From Notospermus geniculatus (Eukaryota; Nemertea; Pilidiophora; Heteronemertea; Lineidae): a DNA stretch of 64,000 nt. Made by a program: the position numbers and the translations under genes. The stretch spans positions 1 through 64,000 of the forward strand of contig NMRB01000891.1 of the NCBI GenBank assembly GCA_002633025.1, given 5' to 3'. The notes below the pieces were generated by a model. It did not search any database. It was not told where the DNA came from and worked only from the letters and a program-made list of their open reading frames with translations. This document shows positions 1-9,548 of the stretch, in pieces; the first letter of the stretch is position 1; each line of letters begins with the position of its first letter.

Positions 1-64
1 TGTTCAGTGATGTTCAGACGATGAAAGATGGCCGATACCATCAAGCTGATGACTTGTATAAAAG
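1..64 (+). CDS. MACF1/DST: Plakin-domain exon (3' part only)
   Basis: The reading frame starts at base 3 and gives FSDVQTMKDGRYHQADDLYK, ending in a split Arg codon (AG|G). This matches the conserved plakin-family FxDVQTLKDGRxxQ...YRR stretch that precedes the RVYxLH motif. The donor is at 65 (GTTTGT), phase 2. The exon start lies upstream of the window. Confidence 0.85.
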
Positions 65-630
65 GTTTGTATGTAATGAATTAGCTCAGGAACAGAAATA
101 TGAAGTCCTTTACCTTTGAAATGTAGATGTACCGTATACACAAATATTTTCGCGAATAAAAATTACTGCGAAAATTGCGAATTGGTCAATACCCCCGCGA
201 ATTCTATTACACGCAAACCATTTTCCAATCACCGACGATCCCGTAATATATCGTGGTTTGCACTAGTTTGGTTCCCGAACCCACCGCTCACCAATCACTC
301 AGCTATCATGGCGCCCCGCCAGCAGTGAGGATGATTATGACTGCTCGGATTTCTTTCTTTTCGGTGAATTTCATACCATAACTGTCACACTCACCATTGA
401 AAATGCAGTGTTTTTGAAATCTTACATCAGGACCCCAACCGCGAATATTTATCCACGCGAAAAGGTACTTTCGGACCCCAACCACTAAATATTTTAGCCA
501 TGAAAATATTTGCGTATACGGTATACAGGAGCAGTGAACTTAGCTCAGCAATGGAAACATCAAGTTTGTCTCTGAAAGATATGCATTAAGACCAAGTAAA
601 GCTACCCTTCATTTATGGTACCTACTCCAG
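65..630 (+). other. Intron, 566 bp, hosting a MITE-like element
   Basis: This is the intron between the first two plakin-domain exons. Its only structured content is the palindromic element at 130-523. The short open frame at 116-328 lies inside this and has no coding features. Confidence 0.8.
130..523. mobile_element. MITE-like element with inverted ends and TA duplication
   Basis: The left end (from 132) reads CCGTATACACAAATATTTTC and the right end (502-521) reads GAAAATATTTGCGTATACGG. These are reverse complements with one mismatch over 20 bases. A TA dinucleotide flanks both ends (130-131 and 522-523), as expected for a Tc1/mariner-type target duplication. The interior has no transposase frame. 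It contains repeated GCGAA/CGCG words and two copies of GGACCCCAACC near the right side. I infer a non-autonomous element of about 390 bp. Confidence 0.72.
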
Positions 631-835
631 GGTATACCAGTTACACCAATGGTGGTTGAGGCTGTGGACCAAGTTACAGAACGATATCTATCAAAAATTA
701 ACGGCCAGAACGTACGTTCAGGAAGGGAAAACGATCACGAGGCGGAAGGAGGTGATAACGGAAGTGAGATTGGTGGAGACGAACGAAGCATTCAAGAAAC
801 TTCAAGAATGTTTGGATTGGATCCAAGCGAAACAG
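631..835 (+). CDS. MACF1/DST: Plakin-domain exon, spectrin repeat (RVYxLH motif)
   Basis: The acceptor is CTACTCCAG|G at 630. The first base completes the Arg codon from the previous exon, giving RVYQLHQWWLRLWTKL, equivalent to the plakin-family RVYRLHERL. The exon continues to ...ECLDWIQAKQ and ends at donor CAG|GTTGGT, phase 0. A competing AG at 640 would break the frame, which decides the acceptor. The tryptophan-rich WWLRLW stretch is unusual compared with the charged consensus. Confidence 0.88.
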
Positions 836-1058
836 GTTGGTTTGAACTCGAGAGATGGATAGCATCTTATGAGCTATGGCCATTGCTAAACCGTGAAACA
901 TTGTCAAAGAACTCTCCAAACCGTGGCACCTCTCGCTGCAAAATGTGGCAGTAACGGCTGTTATCAAAACAGGCTAATAGTGCCTCTCATGAAATTTGTA
1001 CATGTGAACTTGATGAAAAGTCAGTTTTCATTTTGCATACAAAATGCCTTTATTCCAG

Positions 1059-1187
1059 AACATTGTTGACAAGACTGACTATGGATCTGACCTACAGTCT
1101 GTCCAGGATGCAATCACAGAGCACCAAGCAGTCCATCGGCAGATCATGGAGTTCCAGCCAAGGATAGAGAAGTGCATGGCTGACAAG
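1059..1187 (+). CDS. MACF1/DST: Plakin-domain exon, spectrin repeat
   Basis: 43 codons, phase 0 at both ends, between TATTCCAG and GACAAG|GTGAGT. It reads NIVDKTDYGSDLQSVQDAI then EHQAVHRQIMEFQPRIEKC. The Q..I..H..(V/L)H..I.EF...IE pattern matches the corresponding helix of plectin and MACF1 plakin domains. Confidence 0.9.
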
Positions 1188-1368
1188 GTGAGTGGCTTCT
1201 CCCTGATGAATAATCCTCCTGACAGTGCTGTTGGTTGTCGTGTTTCTTGTTGGGTATTGTCAGTAATGACAGAAAGAGACCAGGATGTGCCTGATTAGAA
1301 AGCTGTTGGCTGACATCAGATCTGTGGTTTTGCTTTGAATTACATAAACGTGGCTGCTTTTATTTCAG

Positions 1369-1446
1369 GTAACCTTGTCTCCCGAAGAACAGAAACTGTA
1401 CACAGACATGCTCAACAAACTAGAAACTGCATATTCAAATCTAACT
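1369..1446 (+). CDS. MACF1/DST: Plakin-domain exon, spectrin repeat
   Basis: 26 codons, phase 0, from TTATTTCAG to ACT|GTAAGT. It encodes VTLSPEEQKLYTDMLNKLE followed by TAYSNLT. This is the helix before the KELMWLNEKEE segment (family pattern LSP....Y...L..L...Y..LL). Confidence 0.9.
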
Positions 1447-1630
1447 GTAAGTATTATATGGAGAACTCGAAAAATTCCTGTATGTCACACTGGCCCATGT
1501 CAAGTACGTGACTGCTTCAGTGTTGTCGACTTGTCACTTACAAGATGGACAAGCACTGGGCTGAGTTCCAGTGGATAAGTCGTAGCTTGTGATCATTGAC
1601 AGACTTCAAAATTAGCAATTTTCGGTCCTG

Positions 1631-1659
1631 TTGAATCCAGAAAGCCATGATATAAGCTG
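1631..1659 (+). repeat. Dispersed 29-bp intronic repeat, copy 1
   Basis: The core AGAAAGCCATGATATAAGCT recurs at 2721-2749 in the next intron, with one mismatch over 29 bases and the same flanking TTGAATC. It is too long to be chance and is probably a fragment of a repeat family. The flanks diverge immediately. Confidence 0.6.
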
Positions 1660-1712
1660 CTCCATTCACAGTTAGCCATGAGTTGGGTAAATTATCCTCA
1701 TCTCGTTTCCAG

Positions 1713-1874
1713 TCCTCTTCAAGTCGAAGGCTGAGGTGCCTTCGATCCCTGTTAGAATTCATCGGCGCAGCTACGAAAGAGTTGATGTGGTTGAATGAGA
1801 AGGAAGAGATCGAGATCTCGCGTGACTGGAGCTCCCAGGCCCTGCAGATGGGCGAAACGGAACAGTACTACGAG
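1713..1874 (+). CDS. MACF1/DST: Plakin-domain exon carrying KELMWLNEKEE
   Basis: 54 codons, phase 0, from TCGTTTCCAG to TACGAG|GTATGT. It contains LEFIGAATKELMWLNEKEE followed by DWS. This is among the most conserved stretches of the plakin domain and the clearest family signature in the window. The exon ends ...ETEQYYE and is followed in the protein by ALMSELENRE, encoded 1.8 kb downstream. Confidence 0.95.
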
Positions 1875-2296
1875 GTATGTTACATGTAGATGGCACCACT
1901 TGTGATTTCATCTCACTTTCAGTGGACATATACTTCCGACAGTTTCGTTCTGTACAGCTGTCAGTTGCTTGGTGGCTGTTTGTGTCACTGGGTATCGGTA
2001 CTGTTGTGGGGTGGACGTTCACTGCACGAAGAATACAATGACTAAATGATTGTTGGCGGGTGAAAGAACCTTGACTTCCTACACTCCACTGCTGCCAATG
2101 TAACTCCTGTTATTATCAAAGTTCGATGCCAAATTTTAAAGTCAAATTGCAATAGAATTCTGCATATTATTGGTAATACAAGGTTAGTAATTTTTTAGGC
2201 TTCTCTAAAGGCCTCATGCATCTCTCTTCATAGCATTGGCATTTTTTCAGACATTCTCTCATGAACCGTTCTTTTTTTGCTTCTTTGCCTCGACAG

Positions 2297-2317
2297 ATTG
2301 GGTATTCTCAATTTAAG
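2297..2317 (+). CDS. MACF1/DST: Candidate 21-nt microexon (IGYSQFK)
   Basis: A strong pyrimidine tract (GTTCTTTTTTTGCTTC...) leads to CGACAG, then 21 bases ATTGGG...TTTAAG, then GTGGGC. Length and phase (0/0) would add seven residues, IGYSQFK, between ...EQYYE and ALMSEL. Family members align without an insertion here, so it would be an optional exon. The donor is only moderate, and no transcript evidence is available. Confidence 0.35.
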
Positions 2318-2720
2318 GTGGGCACCTGATGGTGTTTTGTCTGATATTACGCATGTTGTTGTCTGCAATGTGTTGTCAACTTTCAATGTCCTCCAGTTCC
2401 ACCTACCAGTGGTAAAAAGATATACTATGTAGGCTCATTTGAAATCAGGGGGAGCCTGGCCAACAGGAATAATAGCTCGACCCTACACTGCTCTGTACAT
2501 GTATGAACCAGATGGAGCTATTACCACATTCGCCCATATTCCCCCTGCTTTTGAATGGCGGTACATCATTTTACCAAGGAAGGGTAGCATTGTCTACTGT
2601 TTGTTAAATTCTGTATCAATTTTTCAACTAGAGATTTTGTACACCATTTTTAGTTGAAATCCAACATGCTCTTGATGATCATTTCAACATAGTCAGTAGT
2701 GTGTACTTGATGGAAAATAG

Positions 2721-2749
2721 TTGAATCTAGAAAGCCATGATATAAGCTG
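2721..2749 (+). repeat. Dispersed 29-bp intronic repeat, copy 2
   Basis: Matches 1631-1659 at 28 of 29 bases; the single difference is GAATCTAG versus GAATCCAG. It lies in the following intron. Confidence 0.6.
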
Positions 2750-3655
2750 GCAATCTGTTGGCAATCACTTCGGATCAATGCAGAAACCAGTCAAAAAATC
2801 CATACTGTCTTGGACCACGGACCTGTATCCGTGCTTGGACGTACCGGCATTTGTTAGGTTGACAGTTCCAATCAACTGAGAAGGCAGAATCACTCTTGTG
2901 TTGAAATCATGAAATGTCATAGAGCAGGAAGTATCTGACATTTCTGAGATGCATGTTCTTTTCAAAATTTCTTTTGCACCTAGAATGTACATGTACCTGT
3001 TGTGAACTGTGTTGATGTATTCGTGGCATCTCATTTGGTAGTTTTGAAACCAATGATGAATGATATTTTTGGCTTTGTGTTCCTGTGTCCTGGCAAATTG
3101 CTTTTGAATACAAAGGCTTCTTGCCAAAAAAAACTTCAAAATACTCGTCTTTTCAAAATCCCTGAAAGTTTGGTCCAAGATTTTGGTCTTTCAGTTTCAA
3201 TTTAATAGTAGAAGAGCACCATTTGTCTAGGGTCACACATAATGCATGTTTCGAAATCTTGATGTAAAGTTGTCTGTTCTGTTGATTTGTACACTTCTAC
3301 TCACAACATTCTACGAAAACTTGATCATTGTTTGGATGATCCCCTTCCTCTGTTGACTTGGCTGATTCTAAGCTTTACTTGTCTGTATAGAAGCCTGTTC
3401 TAGTTTTGCAGATACTAACAACATTTACCTTGCATCACCAAATTGTGAAATTTTCAAAGATGATGATTGGCTTGCTGGTGTATAACTTCCTTTCTGCATT
3501 TGAGGTCGTGTCTCCATTGACACAGAGATTTATGGATACAAGGACCTTGACTTCTTCGGCCTCAGACTTGAGAAAGTGAGGGGGGACATTTCCGAAAAGA
3601 AAAATTTGTTCCGCAGCCACTCTGATTTCTTGTACACATCCTGTTTTCATTCTAG

Positions 3656-3760
3656 GCACTCATGAGCGAACTTGAGAATCGTGAAGCCCAGTTCAACAAA
3701 GTACAAGATCAGGGTGAGGCCTTGGTACTAGACAGACATCCAGCATCCAAAACAATAGAG
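3656..3760 (+). CDS. MACF1/DST: Plakin-domain exon (ALMSELENRE)
   Basis: 35 codons, phase 0, from CATTCTAG to ATAGAG|GTAGGT. It reads ALMSELENREAQFNKVQDQ then LDRHPASKTIE. The family pattern is ALMREL..KE..I...(..)HPA..T(I/V)E, so the match is direct, including the HPA..TIE end. Confidence 0.93.
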
Positions 3761-4452
3761 GTAGGTCTGCTTTGTCAGTTTCAGCATCCCAATCCCAGCC
3801 ATCGGTTGGGACGGTTCAGGGCAGGTGGGCAAGTTGAGATTCAATTTGGCGAAGGTTGGACACTTTGAGGATAGTGGGTGATCGGGGCAGATTTTAAAAA
3901 GGAACTAAAATTCGGCAAAAACTTGCACCAGTTTCTGGGAAATTTTCTGTCCTCGACCTGCATCACCTGCTGTTCTTGAAGACCTAAGGTTGGGATTGGG
4001 TTTCTCTGAATGGGGAATGGATTGAAATGCAATGATGTTTGGAATGGGGAATGGTTTGAACTGCTGCAATGATATTTGGTTTCTTTAATAATGTGTCAAC
4101 ACATAGATGTGTTTCAGGATAGAACCAAAATAGTTGTAACCTAGTTTATGAACGAGTCTGGTAAGTAGATGCTGACGTATTTTCAAACCCATTCTTGGCA
4201 GGGGGGGGGGCAGGGCTAATTAAAATGTGAGAAATTGTATGTAATCATCATTTTCTTGAAGATAACTGGTTTCTCATCTCACCGATCCTTAGTTAATTGA
4301 TCTATCTCTGGTAATTTCAGGCTTATATGCAAGCTATGCAAACNGGTAATTTAAGATGTGAGAAATTTGTGTCTAATCATCATTTTCTTGAAGATAGCTG
4401 GTTTCTCATCTCACCGATCCTTAGTTGATTCATCTATCTCTGGTAATTTCAG
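3761..4452 (+). other. Intron containing a duplicated assembly junction
   Basis: The intron contains a run of ten G (4201-4210) and a GGAATGGGGAATGG-rich stretch around 4010-4055. Its 3' end plus the first 23 bases of the next exon appear twice on either side of a single 'n' at 4344. The true intron is therefore shorter than shown. Confidence 0.75.
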
Positions 4453-4475
4453 GCTTATATGCAAGCTATGCAAAC
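4214..4475 (+). repeat. False duplication of intron end and exon start around 'n' 4344
   Basis: Bases about 4214-4343 and 4345-4475 are near-identical. Both contain the intron 3' part, TGGTAATTTCAG and the exon start GCTTATATGCAAGCTATGCA. The first copy stops at AAAC just before the 'n'; only the second continues into a full exon. Small differences (for example AAGATAACTGG versus AAGATAGCTGG) fit two alleles joined end to end. Confidence 0.85.
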
Positions 4476-4548
4476 GCAGTGGTCTTGGCTGCTGCAGCTG
4501 ACCATGTGCTTAGAAACTCACCTCAAGTATGCATCTTCGTACTACCAG
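4453..4548 (+). CDS. MACF1/DST: Plakin-domain exon (QTQWSWLLQL)
   Basis: 32 codons, phase 0, from GGTAATTTCAG to TACCAG|GTAAGA. It encodes AYMQAMQTQWSWLLQLTMCL and then ETHLKYASSYYQ, matching the family AxxAALQTQWSW(M/I)LQL...(I/V)E.HLKEN.AYF. The QTQWSW core is diagnostic of plakin domains. Confidence 0.95.
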
Positions 4549-4613
4549 GTAAGATCTGGCCTTTCATGATATGTAAGGAAAAGAACCGTGATTCCAGAAG
4601 AGTTCTGTCAAAG

Positions 4614-4782
4614 TGGCAAGCTGATAGGATACTCCTGGTCACCTTGAAATGTGGCTGGTAGGCCTGGCTTAGCTCTCTGAATCATCTCTTTTAATCTCTT
4701 TTAATGGCAAGCTGATAGGATACTTCTGGTCACCTTGAAATGTGGCTGGTAGGCCTGGCCTAGCTCTCTGAATCATCTCTTT
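4614..4782 (+). repeat. Intronic tandem duplication, period 91 bp
   Basis: TGGCAAGCTGATAGGATACT starts at 4614 and again at 4705, and the match runs on to ...CTGAATCATCTCTTT. There are two copies, with only a few substitutions. It lies wholly inside the 290-bp intron 4549-4838 and does not touch the splice sites. Confidence 0.85.
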
Positions 4783-4838
4783 CATGGGTCATGTTGTCTT
4801 CTCAGAAATTAATACCATCACAAACTTTCCCCTTTCAG

Positions 4839-4961
4839 TTCTTCGAAGATTGCCGTAACTGTGAGAATTGGATGCTGAGGCAAGAGGACGTGTTAAGTAT
4901 TCATTTTGCACGTGATGATGTCAACCTTGACGAGGGGGAGAAACTGATGAGGGAAATGCAG
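4839..4961 (+). CDS. MACF1/DST: Plakin-domain exon (FFEDCRNCENWM)
   Basis: 41 codons, phase 0, from CCCCTTTCAG to ATGCAG|GTATGT. It begins FFEDCRNCENWMLRQ, equivalent to the family FF.D..EAE..L, and ends EGEKLMREMQ. It leads into the SH3-bearing segment. Confidence 0.9.
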
Positions 4962-5150
4962 GTATGTATCCACGACAACCCTTCCTGACCAACCCAGTCA
5001 TTACTGCAATGAAATAGGGAGCAACTGCTGAACACAACTGATTACCTCAGGATCGTCTGTTATGGGTGTGATTTGGATAATTTGGCACTTCAACACTGTT
5101 GTGTCTCACCTGTATCTATTGATTTCACCTTTAATGTCCATCTCTTTTAG

Positions 5151-5297
5151 GAACTTCGAGAAATGTTGAATGAGTACAAGGCCATCGTAGACACCCTGAA
5201 CGAAAAAAGCAAGGATGTTATTCCACTCAAGATGAGAAGGCAGCAGATGTCTTCCCCTATCAAAACTATTGCACTCTGCTCATATAAACAGTTAAAT
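5151..5297 (+). CDS. MACF1/DST: Plakin-domain exon leading into the SH3 domain
   Basis: 49 codons, phase 0, from CTCTTTTAG to AAAT|GTAAGT. The reading is ELREMLNEYKAIVDTLNEKS, then a basic linker, then IALCSYKQLN. ALCSYKQ sits where other SH3 domains have ALYDY; plakin SH3 domains (consensus AxCDY+Q) are known to be degenerate and packed against a spectrin repeat. Confidence 0.92.
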
Positions 5298-5588
5298 GTA
5301 AGTTAATTCATCTTTCACTCATCAGATCATTAGCATTCTTTGTTTGCAGCCAGGGCACGTCCACAGGCAGCTGAACATGCACTGAGGCCTTCGGTGCCTA
5401 AAACAGTTTTGTGCGAAATATGGACACCTTAGCCACCTCGTAACTCAACACCATTTGCTGGGCTAGTGATTCGGTCCTCAGGGGTAGACATGGTAGATGT
5501 AGAGACCAGCAGAGGGGCAGATCCTTGCCCTTGTTATGGTTTCACTAGTCTACCAAGAATGTTCATGATGAGTGTTCTCTTCCCTCAG

Positions 5589-5743
5589 ATGAGCATCTCC
5601 AAAAATGAGAAGGTCTTACTCCTTGACAACAGCCAGCAGGTGAAATGGAAAGTGCGGAACGCGTCGGGTCAGGAGGGTCTCGTGCCTGCTGTCTGTTTGC
5701 TGATTCCACCACCAAATAAAGAGGCCATTGACTTAGCTGACAG
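5589..5743 (+). CDS. MACF1/DST: SH3 core exon of the plakin domain
   Basis: From TTCCCTCAG to GACAG|GTAGGT, ending in phase 2. It encodes the SH3 body: MSISKNEKVLLLDN, the conserved KWKV strand, then EGLVPAVCLLIPPPNKEA. The W-K-V and VPxVC(F/L)..PPPN.EA elements are shared with MACF1, dystonin and plectin. The next exon completes an Arg (LADR). Confidence 0.95.
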
Positions 5744-6006
5744 GTAGGTTTATCAGAGGAACATTTTGATTACGAACTCAGGCTTTGCCAGTGTTATCGT
5801 TTACCAGAAATATATGGTGTATTTCTGTCTACTCATAGTCTTTGTCAAGTAATTTGGATGTTCTAAAATGAGCGAGTATATTGTCGATTAGTTCACTGAA
5901 GGACCCTCCCTAATTACGATGTCTTGTAACCCAAACATTGGAGAAGAGTCTTTCACTTACTGTAGGTATTGTCTGCTCATCAGTTGATTTTGAAATAATT
6001 TTCCAG

Positions 6007-6451
6007 ATTAAAGAAGCGATTTGATCACCTGATAGCCATATGGCGCCAACGACAAGGTCAGCTACGGAAGAACATGATCTTTGCCACAATAGATGTCGTC
6101 AAGAATTGGGATCTTCCAACATTCATGGCACTAGGCCCTGCCCAACGAGAGGCCATCATCAAAGCATTAAATCAGGATACCGAGAAACTGCTGTCCGAGA
6201 GTGATATCTCGCCACAAGATGCTGCGAAACTTCGACGTGAAATGACAGAGTGTAATAAAATATTCAAGGATTTGTCGGACCAGTCTGGAAAGGAAGGTCA
6301 TATGGTGAAGTCCCCCTCGCGCCAGATGATCGAACAGATAGACAAGCTCCGTCAGATTCTGGAAGGTTTGGAGCAACAGTTGGCTAACCGCCAGAGAGAT
6401 GCCCTCCCACGAGATATGGATCTGCTGCAAAATCTTGTTCATCAACACAAG
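6007..6451 (+). CDS. MACF1/DST: Plakin-domain exon, spectrin repeat after SH3
   Basis: 445 bp, entering in phase 2 (R|LKKRFDHLIAIWRQRQGQL) and leaving in phase 0 (HQHK|GTTAGT). It covers a full three-helix repeat. Family features seen: the L..LW......MKS-like segment (IAIWRQRQGQLRKNM), the RE..I..L...TEKLLSES linker, and a heptad-like Q.IEQIDKLRQILEGLEQQL helix. Confidence 0.9.
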
Positions 6452-6598
6452 GTTAGTTCAGGTTTTGGCTACGGGTCAGCCTGTTAGATATGCAAAGGAC
6501 TTGCAGGCCTTGGATCTTGGCGCACAAAATGAAATATTTGCAAAAAGTTGCAAAGTGAGTTGGCAAGCGGAATGCGATATGCGTTTGTTCTTTTTCAG

Positions 6599-6759
6599 GA
6601 TTTTGAGACCCAACTCCAAAACCACGAACCACTCATAGATTCTATCCAAAGAGCCTACCGCAGCCTGCCGGTACAGAGTCCCCAGTCCGATATGAGATAC
6701 CAGCAAGCTACGGAACGATGGGATAGGCTATGGTCACTATCACACCTTTACGTTGAAAG
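6599..6759 (+). CDS. MACF1/DST: Plakin-domain exon, spectrin repeat
   Basis: From CTTTTTCAG to GAAAG|GTAAGG, phase 0 in and phase 2 out. It encodes DFETQLQNHEPLIDSIQRAY, then a PVQSPQSDMRYQQATERWDRLW helix ending LYVER. The pattern fits a spectrin-repeat helix (ERWDRLW). Confidence 0.9.
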
Positions 6760-6892
6760 GTAAGGGTCGGTTCTTCATTCATTTTGCTGGATTCTTTCCA
6801 ATCCTCTCGATATTGTGTCATCTTGTCCTGCCACAGGACGGAATGAATGCCCCCACAATTCCCTAATCTTTTGGTCTTCCTCTTGACGTCAG

Positions 6893-7031
6893 GTTAAAAG
6901 CCACTGAGATTCTGCTGAATGGCCTTGAAGAGGCCGATCGGGTGCTAATGGACTTTGAAACCATCCTCCTATCACAAGACAAGATGTCCTCTGATGTTGC
7001 TGTCCTTGAACTTGTGATTCAAGAGCTGAAG
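6893..7031 (+). CDS. MACF1/DST: Plakin-domain exon, spectrin repeat
   Basis: From TTGACGTCAG to CTGAAG|GTGAGT, phase 2 in and 0 out. It reads R|LKATEILLNGLEEADRVL, then a helix ending LELVIQELK, a typical amphipathic spectrin-repeat helix. Confidence 0.88.
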
Positions 7032-7169
7032 GTGAGTGCTGATTCCCTAAAAAACCTTTTGCAGTTTTCCTTTCACCTGGGCCTACTCGTCTACATATGT
7101 CAAATTCATAAACATATCGATAGAGACATTCTTATAAACCAGACTGACATTGTCAATGTTCGTTTTCAG

Positions 7170-7360
7170 GATACACTTGCTGCTGCACGAGAACACCAAA
7201 GTTTATTCGAGCAGCTTGGTGAGGATCTTGTAGCGCTGAGAAAGTTTGTCGAACACGGTCGTCCAGGAGTCACGAATCACCCAGATATTGACCACTTTAT
7301 GAAAGACGTACAGAGATTGTGTCAGAGATACCAGAGACTTGTTAATGCCATAAGTGAAAG
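7170..7360 (+). CDS. MACF1/DST: Plakin-domain exon, spectrin repeat
   Basis: From CGTTTTCAG to GAAAG|GTAAAA, phase 0 in and 2 out. It encodes DTLAAAREHQSLFEQLGEDL and then ...VQRLCQRYQRLVNAISER. Phase and pattern match the neighbouring spectrin-repeat exons. Confidence 0.88.
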
Positions 7361-7596
7361 GTAAAATTGTTGTGGTTGTGTTGTGTGTGACTGTGGTTTG
7401 TTACAACAATGTTATGTTGCTGTGACGAAATGCTACACTGTCGATGACTTCGCCGTCATGAATACCTTGGGTGTTTTTCACAAGCATTCTGACATAATGT
7501 CTTTATGGAACAGGAAACACTCATGAATATTTGTAATCAATGAGTTTTGAAAGGTCCTTCTAATGTCTCAAATAACCATGTTTGTCTCCCTTACAG

Positions 7597-7762
7597 ATTA
7601 CAAATCGCTGAGGCAGCCGATGAGGTATTGTCCCCATACCACAACGGCCTGCGAGTTGAGAAAAAATGGATCGCCGGAATGGAGAATAAGGTGTTCACAC
7701 AACCACGCGTGAAGGACGATCTCCCCAGTCCTGACCTGAATCGAATGCTAGAATCAACCCTG
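7597..7762 (+). CDS. MACF1/DST: Plakin-domain exon, spectrin repeat
   Basis: From TCCCTTACAG to ACCCTG|GTGAGT, phase 2 in and 0 out. It encodes R|LQIAEAADEVLSPYHNGLR, a KKW anchor tryptophan, and an acidic DDLPSPDLNRML stretch. Confidence 0.88.
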
Positions 7763-8932
7763 GTGAGTCGGCCATTTTGTCCACTTATCACGTTACACGG
7801 TTACAGAGTTGGTGGTTTGGGAACTGTTTGCAGTTAAGCTGTAAAATTAATGTCAGTCAGTCTTCAATTTCATGGACTACATCTTGAGCCTTTTCACATG
7901 AAGCTTGGCTTATATCAGTAGGTTTGCCCCAAAGTTCTGTGAATTTCAGTCTTGCAACTGAGGTTACAACTTGGTATCATGTCCGATTGTCCTTCAGTTC
8001 ACAATTTTTCCCCACAGTCCATAGATTCATTTGTCTGTTTGGTGCCATTGAAGATATGTCTGAATTTGACTAAAAAGTTACCCAGGAACTGCAGGTGTGA
8101 ACTTGAATGCCATAATTAAGCTTGACCATGAATAGTGCCATGAATATCCTAGATGTCCTACTCTGCACACTCTATACACCCTGGAATCTGTACCTCTTGG
8201 GAAGGGATACTTGTCTGGACTTGAACTATACCGGTACCATCATCCCTCTATCCTCTTCCTTGAAAATTCACTGACATTAATTTTCAGCGATGACTGGTTA
8301 ATGTAATGTCTCACGTGTTGTTTCAATGTTTGGATTCGTGTGTTTAGTTAGTTCTCACCGAGTTTGTCTTTAGTGAGAGAAAGATTGTTCAAGTTTCTTT
8401 CCTTTCTGTGGTGTGGTTTAGAGGGTTGTCTTTTCATCTAAAAACGTATTTCATTAATTAATTAATTAATTAACGAGTGATGATGAAAAGCCAATTTTAG
8501 ATCATCGTTTGTCGTGTTAACTCTTTCATACCAATGTTGATTTCCAAAAGAAAACAAATTTGCCAAAAAATCTTTGCTTCATGTAACTACAAGTTCTGAT
8601 TTGATTGACTCAGTTAATCTGATTGTCAGATTCTTCAAAAATATAATTCTAATGCCTGGGGCATTTTCTAGTGAACTTTTATTCAGACGTACATGTATAC
8701 TGGTTTCAAAACATGTTGATATCAAATTTTGCTGCGAAATCTATTCAGACCAATCCTGGTTTCAAAACAGGTGAATATCGTATCTGGCTGATGAGGAAAA
8801 TTATCTTGGAAATGAAAGAGTTAACACAGAATAACCACAGGTCAAACCAGTTTCTCTCTGTGTTTCTGACGGTCAGCTCTACTCTCTAACACTCCTCTCT
8901 TCCTAACAATCCGTCCTGTCCTTTCTATCCAG
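7763..8932 (+). other. Intron, 1,170 bp
   Basis: No gene or RNA is visible. It contains a short ATTA/TTAA simple repeat at 8453-8473 and a GGTTTCAAAACA word duplicated near 8700 and 8757. The 3' end has a good pyrimidine tract (CCTGTCCTTTCTATCCAG). Confidence 0.8.
8453..8473. repeat. ATTA simple repeat
   Basis: Five tandem ATTA units within the 1,170-bp intron. An ordinary microsatellite. Confidence 0.9.
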
Positions 8933-9244
8933 CAACTCTACAGCACTCTTCACGAACACAAAGCTCCCATTGAGAAAGTCAATGAGGAAGGCAGCAGGTT
9001 TATCCAAGAGGCACAATGCTTCGACAGACACTTGGAGAAGTACAAAAATGCCATGGGTAATAGTCTACCGCAACCTACAGAGGCGGTGCCGTCGAAGAAA
9101 CGCGCCAAGTTTCACTCACCGATTGAGCAAGTCGAGAGCGATCTGGATGGGTTGAACCGGCAGTATACTAACCTGATAACAGTCATTAGTGACCGAGTGA
9201 AGATGATTACGGCTCTGTTGGAGAAGACGGGAAAAATTGTACTG
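8933..9244 (+). CDS. MACF1/DST: Last plakin-domain exon
   Basis: 104 codons, phase 0, from TTCTATCCAG to GTACTG|GTGAGT. It contains a spectrin helix (FIQEAQCFDRHLEKYKNAM), a basic KKRAKFHSP segment equivalent to the SP.K(R/K).(K/R).QS of MACF1 and plectin, and a final helix with LNRQYTNLITVISDRVKM like the family L+T.Y..L..L...YIK. This marks the end of the plakin domain, just before the plakin-repeat exon. Confidence 0.93.
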
Positions 9245-9548
9245 GTGAGTTCAATACTACGTTAGGATTTGAAGGAATAGGCCTACTGTGGGAAATGGAT
9301 CAAAGTTGTTAATTGTGTTACAAGGAAATACAAAATCCACCTTGCTTCGTGTGTAAATATGAAATTAGTGATTCTGTCCGATGTTCTAGTTACATTTCTG
9401 TTGGCTTTAAGAATTTGGCACTTTACGAGTGTAACTGCTAAATCAAGAAACTTGTTCAGAAAACTGCTTTCCCCTCAGACAGTGCATCTGTAGTTCGTAG
9501 ATGATGTAGTTCCAGTTAATCTTAATATCTGTGCTATTTCTGCTTCAG
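9245..9548 (+). other. Intron, 304 bp
   Basis: An ordinary GT-AG intron (GTGAGT...GCTTCAG) between the plakin domain and the first giant exon. Nothing else is seen in it. An open frame crosses its 3' end only by chance. Confidence 0.85.

Larger units (their letters stand above)
1875..3655 (+). other. Intron, 1,781 bp
   Basis: This is the longest intron of the plakin-domain region. It holds a possible 21-nt microexon (2297-2317) and the second copy of a 29-bp dispersed repeat (2721-2749). A 137-codon antisense frame (2765-3178) has no recognisable domain and I treat it as chance. Confidence 0.8.

Noticed and set aside
116-328. 70-codon plus-strand frame
   Set aside because: It lies within the MITE-like element in the first intron and contains no coding signal.
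2765-3178. 137-codon minus-strand frame in the 1.8-kb intron
   Set aside because: No recognisable domain and overlaps another random frame. A single-exon gene cannot be excluded but nothing supports it.
8453-8473. ATTA repeat as a regulatory element
   Set aside because: It is a short simple repeat in the middle of an intron with no other signal around it.
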